The notes beneath the pieces are model-generated. The model searched no databases. It was not told the DNA's origin and worked only from the letters and a program-made list of their open reading frames with translations. Below, in pieces: positions 32,088 through 35,330 of a DNA stretch of 35,330 nt. A program made the translations under genes and the position numbers. Each line of letters begins with the position of its first letter. Position 1 is the stretch's first letter. This DNA is from an uncultured Parabacteroides sp. (GTDB taxonomy: Bacteria; Bacteroidota; Bacteroidia; Bacteroidales; Tannerellaceae): assembly GCA_900541965.1 (NCBI GenBank), contig UQLN01000046.1, positions 1 to 35,330 on the forward strand, given 5' to 3'.

Positions 32088-32407
32088 TTAATTCATTTTC
32101 AGTTCCAAAGATACTTCTTTTAATTGTTCTATTATATCCCAGTCAAACCGTTTCCGTATTTCTTTGGCAGGCGTACCACCTACAATCGTATAAAGGGGAA
32201 CATTTTTTGTGACAACGGCACGGGCGGCTATGATTGCCCCGTCCCCTATATGGACTCCTGCCATAATTACAGCTCAAAGAGCAACGGGTTCGAGACGAAA
32301 TCATTATAAATCGTATAATCTCCAATTTCAATTTGAGGGTCTTTTACTACTGCATTCAGGTAAACCGTTTGTTTATCACCTGTACGTGGATATATTTTTG
32401 TCATCAT
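32088..32407 (-). pseudogene. Vat/CatB-type O-acetyltransferase pseudogene (internal deletion)
   Basis: Intact enzymes of this left-handed-beta-helix group acetylate streptogramin A (Vat) or chloramphenicol (CatB). The N-terminal part (KIYPRTGDKQTVYLNAVVKD, PQIEIGDYTIYNDFVSNP) runs to a stop at about 32267. Then, in another frame, the C-terminal part reads IMAGVHIGDGAIIAARAVVT, KNVPLYTIVGGTP and IRKRFDWDIIEQL to 32088. Compared with Vat proteins the middle hexapeptide coils, some 80-100 residues including the catalytic His region, are missing and the frame changes at the joint. The gene cannot make an active enzyme. Start at 32407 or 32404. Confidence 0.8.
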
Positions 32408-32444
32408 AACTTTTGCATTGTTCAACTGTATAATAGAATGGTAC

Positions 32445-32470
32445 AGCACACTGTCGGGAAACAGTGTGCT
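32445..32470. other. Perfect 10-bp hairpin upstream of the Vat-type pseudogene
   Basis: AGCACACTGT (32445-32454) and ACAGTGTGCT (32461-32470) pair exactly over CGGGAA, between the MerR stop and the Vat start. No U-tract follows in either direction, so it is either a weak terminator for the regulator gene or a leader hairpin. A second, weaker hairpin (GAATAAC/GTTATTC) lies at 32540-32566. Confidence 0.4.
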
Positions 32471-32619
32471 ATCTCATAAATCCATAAATAAAAGGATATA
32501 AAACCTCCGTGGCAAATAATCGTTATTTGTCAAATAGCTGAATAACTCTATCGGGAAAGGTTATTCATTGAGCGTAGCTATATACAGAGTTGAGATTTCA
32601 TTTGTTGAACAATACAGGT

Positions 32620-33438
32620 TTACTCATGTTTTACCGGTAATTGAATTTCTGTCAGCCATTCATCTACCGATTCTTTGTTCCAGATACCATCGATGTAGCA
32701 GAAACGGGGTCGCTTGCTTACTTCATAGCCGTTTGCTTCTGCATAGGCATATAGTTCGGCAAAAGTTTCCGGCATTTTATCGTAGGCCCCGTAATGATTG
32801 ATACAAAGAGCTACGGGAACTTCCGGCAGTTCTTTGAATTTTATCAGTTCAGAGTCTTCCTTGCGCTCTGCTACCGCTTCAAAATATTCGATGTCGATAT
32901 CGACACCATACTCATCATTATATTCTACCGTGAAACAATATTCAGGAGCAGGACACTCGCAACCTAAACGGTGCATTTCCGGACCGATGATATTGGGGCA
33001 GAGGTGGAATAGTTCCTGATATGACTCTATTTTACGACGGTGCGTAGCAAAAATTCTTGACGGAAGCGATTTTTCAAATACTTTTTCCATAATGTTTTCT
33101 TGTTTTTGGAGCAGGGTTTCCAGCTTTGCCAGTTCGGTTTGTCGCCACATCAAATGTGCCATATCATTCTTGCAACGTTCGACTTTTTCCTTTATTTGTT
33201 CGGTGTCGGGGCATTCTTTGCCTTCTTCGAACAATTCGGTAATTTCCTCAAGGCTAAATCCTAACTGTTTCAGATAGACAATCCGGTTCATCCGCCGAAG
33301 CTGGCTGATATCGTAATACCGATAGCCGGTCCACTCATCCACTTCGATAGGGATCAGTAGCCCTATCTCCTCATAATGACGGAGTGTTTTGACTGTCACC
33401 TGACAAAGTTTGGAAAATTCTCCGATTTTAAATTTCAT
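32620..33438 (-). CDS. MerR-family regulator with GyrI-like effector domain
   Basis: 272 residues from MKFKIGEFSKLCQVTVKTLR. The MerR winged helix fills 1-70 (KTLRHYEEIGLLIP, GYRYYDISQLRRMNRIVYLK, then LGFSLEEITELF), a coiled coil about 75-120 gives dimerisation, and the C-terminal 150 residues are a GyrI-like drug-binding domain (CINHYGAYDKMPETFAELYAY, then RFCYIDG). Such proteins (BmrR-type) sense hydrophobic or cationic compounds and activate efflux or detoxification genes. A longer start at 33510 would include the predicted promoter and is rejected; 33450 is also possible. The nearby Vat-type pseudogene may once have been under its control. Confidence 0.88.
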   Translation of the reverse strand: MKFKIGEFSKLCQVTVKTLRHYEEIGLLIPIEVDEWTGYRYYDISQLRRMNRIVYLKQLGFSLEEITELFEEGKECPDTEQIKEKVERCKNDMAHLMWRQTELAKLETLLQKQENIMEKVFEKSLPSRIFATHRRKIESYQELFHLCPNIIGPEMHRLGCECPAPEYCFTVEYNDEYGVDIDIEYFEAVAERKEDSELIKFKELPEVPVALCINHYGAYDKMPETFAELYAYAEANGYEVSKRPRFCYIDGIWNKESVDEWLTEIQLPVKHE

Positions 33439-33477
33439 TTTACTTTTCATAAACTCCTGCGCAGTTGGTTTATGATG

Positions 33478-33511
33478 CAAAGATAAATCCTGCCCTAAGG
33501 TACGAGTCAAG
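33478..33511 (-). promoter_or_regulatory. Promoter of the MerR gene with dyad-like spacer
   Basis: On the minus strand CTTGAC (33511-33506) and TATCTTTG (33485-33478, exact TAnnTTTG) are separated by an unusually long spacer containing GTACCTTAGGGCAGG. MerR-family proteins bind a dyad inside a too-long spacer and twist the promoter; the CCTTAGGG core fits that layout. It lies 27-40 bases upstream of the two possible starts. Confidence 0.5.
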
Positions 33512-33668
33512 AGATTTCATAAAAAAAATAGAATTTGGGCGTCGTCCTATATTCATCTTTTCAGCTATCAGTCGGGCAGACAAGACTTTGTCCCTTTTTT
33601 CCAGCAAGCGGAGTTCGCAAAGCTCGCGGGATAACCAAGCACAGCAATTAGGCTTATTGCCCCATTAA

Positions 33669-33710
33669 CTGTCACCTGTCACTTGTCACCTGTCACCTGT
33701 TACTTGTCAC
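33669..33710. repeat. Six tandem 7-bp repeats (CTGTCAC type)
   Basis: Six units of seven bases run without gap from 33669: CTGTCAC, CTGTCAC, TTGTCAC, CTGTCAC, CTGTTAC, TTGTCAC. A degenerate unit (CTGAATCAC) then includes the stop codon of the nucleotidyltransferase gene, which ends just there on the minus strand. The same repeat family occurs at 34337-34364 and 34411-34438. Confidence 0.85.
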
Positions 33711-33715
33711 CTGAA

Positions 33716-34324
33716 TCACGGTATCCACTCCAAAACTCCCGTTACCGGATGTGCTTCCCTCCATGCCTTAAATTCCGCATAGTCGCGTACACCATCCTGA
33801 AGAACTGCCTGATAATATTCAACTCCCATAATCTTTTCCGTTTCAGGCGTTTCATATTTAAGTTGGAGGATTGTATTTCTTGTCTCTTCGGTTAGCACTG
33901 CGGAAATACGTTCCGCCACATGTTCAAAATACCCGTCATACCGGGAGCCTTTCCGGATATGTATCATATCCATTTGCCAGAGTTCGCCTTCTGCATCCTG
34001 ATACCAGGCATGCCATTCCACGCAAGCCTCGATGGTGTGGAGCAGATTGGTGCATTCTATCTTCTTGATGGATGTATTTTCCGCCAGCTTGGCCATTGCC
34101 TGAAAGCTATCCGCCAGCGTAAGGGGAGAGGAATAAATATGAAAATCGATGTCCCGGTGTTTCATCAACAGTCCGGTCTTTAACGAACCCACCAGATTGA
34201 TTTCAGCCCCGACGGATTGCCAGATATTTATTATATCTGTCCGGCGGATCACTTCCCATGCTTTTTCCTGGTTCCTTTTTGCTAATTCAATTATTTGCTG
34301 CATACGTCTTGTTTTAGGCTGCAA
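33716..34324 (-). CDS. Nucleotidyltransferase-fold protein
   Basis: 202 residues. The pattern INLVGSLKTGLLMKHRDIDF (G-S, then D-x-D) is the nucleotide- and metal-binding site of the polymerase-beta/aminoglycoside-nucleotidyltransferase superfamily. A further acidic strand (WQMDMIHIRKG) provides the expected third carboxylate. The C-terminal half is mostly helical. The substrate cannot be deduced: it could be an antibiotic, a tRNA or a protein. An ATG seven codons in (MQQIIELAKRNQEKAW) is also a plausible start. Its last codons and stop merge with a tandem 7-bp repeat, and a second repeat array lies just upstream of its start. Confidence 0.7.
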   Translation of the reverse strand: MQPKTRRMQQIIELAKRNQEKAWEVIRRTDIINIWQSVGAEINLVGSLKTGLLMKHRDIDFHIYSSPLTLADSFQAMAKLAENTSIKKIECTNLLHTIEACVEWHAWYQDAEGELWQMDMIHIRKGSRYDGYFEHVAERISAVLTEETRNTILQLKYETPETEKIMGVEYYQAVLQDGVRDYAEFKAWREAHPVTGVLEWIP

Positions 34325-34334
34325 AAATAATATT

Positions 34335-34441
34335 CAGTTGACAGTTGACAAGTGACAGTTGACAGTTATTTCGGCTTTCAGCCGATTTGTATACCGAGCG
34401 CGAAGCCCAACTGTCAACTGTCACCTGTCAATTGTCACCTG
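34335..34441. repeat. Inverted pair of 7-bp repeat arrays (33-bp stem)
   Basis: Four GTTGACA-type units (34337-34364) and four CTGTCAA/C-type units (34411-34438) face each other. Bases 34335-34367 pair with 34409-34441 at 30 of 33 positions. The loop contains a small perfect hairpin (TCGGCT/AGCCGA, 34371-34385). The structure fills almost the whole gap between the DUF6261 gene and the nucleotidyltransferase gene. It may act as a terminator, an RNA stabiliser or a protein-binding array. Confidence 0.85.
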
Positions 34442-34443
34442 AT

Positions 34444-35250
34444 TCACAGTTCCGTCGGTTTGTCGCCGTCACTTTCCCCGTTGCCTCCTCCGGCATCCGG
34501 ATTGGGTCGATTGCTGTTGCCGCCATCGGTTTTGCCGCCTTTGCCTTTTCCATGACGGAGGGAGACGGAAACGCGGAATTCGTCTATCATGGCGTTCCAC
34601 CAGGTGAAAAGTTCCAGATATTTGCTGTCGCCGTTCACCAGCGCAAGTGCGTTCAAGGCTTCAACCAGCGCATCGTAGGCGGCATCGAATGCGGGGCGGG
34701 TTTCCGTTGATTTCTGCGGGGTGTTGCGCTGGCCGGACTCTATGCGGCGTGCATCAGACAGGGCGGCGCATTCGGCGTTTGCTTTTTTGAGTTCGTCTAC
34801 CCACGCGGTTAGGCCGAGGGTGGCGAAGTCCGCTTTCATAGCATCCGATTCGGCTGCCTGAATGAAGTTTTCTGTCATACCTGTCTGGTCGTTGAAGGTG
34901 AGGCGGGTGGTGTTTTTATACATGTTTACCAGTGGAATCAAATGTTCAGCAGCCGTTTGCTTGTCCGCATCGAAATGGTTGGTGAAGGTACGTATCTGGT
35001 CGAGGATGGCGGTTTGCAGGGAGTCTCGTTTTTTGTCGGCTGCTTCCATTTCGGCGGTCAGTACGCTTTTGGTGAGTTTTACGAGGCTGTCGTCGTAAGC
35101 CTGCAATGCCTTTTGAAAGTTTTCAAAAGGGGCGGTTACGCCTAAAGCGGAGGCGCCTGCTGTTTGGATTTGCTGTTCGATGGCACGTCCTGCCGCCAAC
35201 CATTCGTTGTTTCGTAACCTTGATTTGTTAATCGTTTGAATTTTTGCCAT
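34444..35250 (-). CDS. DUF6261-type protein
   Basis: 268 residues from MAKIQTINKSRLRNNEW; three residues more if the ATG at 35259 is used. It is almost entirely helical and charged, with no signal peptide or membrane segment. The N-terminal INKSRLRNNEW and the C-terminal half with YLELFTWWNAMIDEFRVSVSLRHG fit DUF6261 proteins, which are common and multi-copy in Bacteroides; their role is unknown. The last 35 residues are a disordered Gly/Asn/Asp-rich tail (KGKGGKTDGGNSNRPNPDAG). Repeats of 7 bp begin 5-6 bases past its stop. The last 70 bases of the window upstream of it show only a small GC-rich hairpin. Confidence 0.8.
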   Translation of the reverse strand: MAKIQTINKSRLRNNEWLAAGRAIEQQIQTAGASALGVTAPFENFQKALQAYDDSLVKLTKSVLTAEMEAADKKRDSLQTAILDQIRTFTNHFDADKQTAAEHLIPLVNMYKNTTRLTFNDQTGMTENFIQAAESDAMKADFATLGLTAWVDELKKANAECAALSDARRIESGQRNTPQKSTETRPAFDAAYDALVEALNALALVNGDSKYLELFTWWNAMIDEFRVSVSLRHGKGKGGKTDGGNSNRPNPDAGGGNGESDGDKPTEL

Positions 35251-35330
35251 GTGAATCATGTTTTAAGTGGATATTTAATAAAAGAAATAGTTCCGCTTGC
35301 GAGCGAAAGCAGGATACAGCACTGTTTGAT

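Noticed and set aside
33669..34438. Possible CRISPR array
   Set aside because: The repeats are 7-bp tandem units with no spacers and no cas genes are present.

Overview
The window is a piece of a gut Bacteroidales chromosome, most likely Bacteroides, Phocaeicola or Parabacteroides. The signs are a BfmA/BtgA-type MobA with a DUF5712-type MobB relaxase, an RteC regulator, an Mfa1/Mfa2-style (type V) fimbrial operon, a DUF6261 gene, several promoters with the Bacteroidetes -7 box TAnnTTTG, and weak ribosome binding sites. Genus and functions are inferred from reading alone; no database was searched.

The left part (about 1-20,200) looks like a decayed mobilizable island. At the extreme left lies a 5'-truncated tyrosine recombinase C-terminus (+). 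Then, on the minus strand, come a GNAT-like gene, mobB, mobA, a palindrome-rich oriT candidate, an excisionase-like HTH gene with a striking operator, and rteC. Next is a divergent cargo module: an outer-membrane protein gene and a CPBP protease gene (cut short by an in-frame TAA) face a LytS/LytTR two-component pair across a 140-bp region with two 13-bp repeats exactly 21 bp apart.

The core of the island (7,866-17,057) is one minus-strand defence operon, hsdM-hsdS-ptuA-ptuB-hsdR-GIY-YIG. It is a complete type I restriction-modification system with a Septu-like ATPase/HNH pair nested between hsdS and hsdR, joined by 4-17 nt overlaps and a 2-nt gap. A DUF4143 ATPase gene and two small HTH genes follow. 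Two more recombinase scraps close the island: a central fragment (-) at about 19,530-19,640 and an N-terminal fragment (+) at 20,082. The central fragment stops almost exactly at the point of the protein where the fragment at the far left starts, on the opposite strand, which suggests that the island has been inverted or otherwise rearranged through its own integrase gene.

The middle part (20,427-31,044) is an AraC regulator followed by a fimbrial operon: DUF3575 and DUF3868 outer-membrane components, Mfa1-type major fimbrillin, an attenuator-like hairpin, the Mfa2/FimB-type anchor, a further fimbrillin-like lipoprotein and a very large DUF4906 tip-type protein.

The right part (31,271-35,330), all on the minus strand, holds a GNAT/YoaP protein, a Vat-type acetyltransferase pseudogene with an internal deletion, a MerR/GyrI-like regulator with its promoter, a nucleotidyltransferase-fold protein and a DUF6261 protein. 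The last two genes each end within a few bases of tandem 7-bp repeats, and the gap between them can fold into a 33-bp stem.
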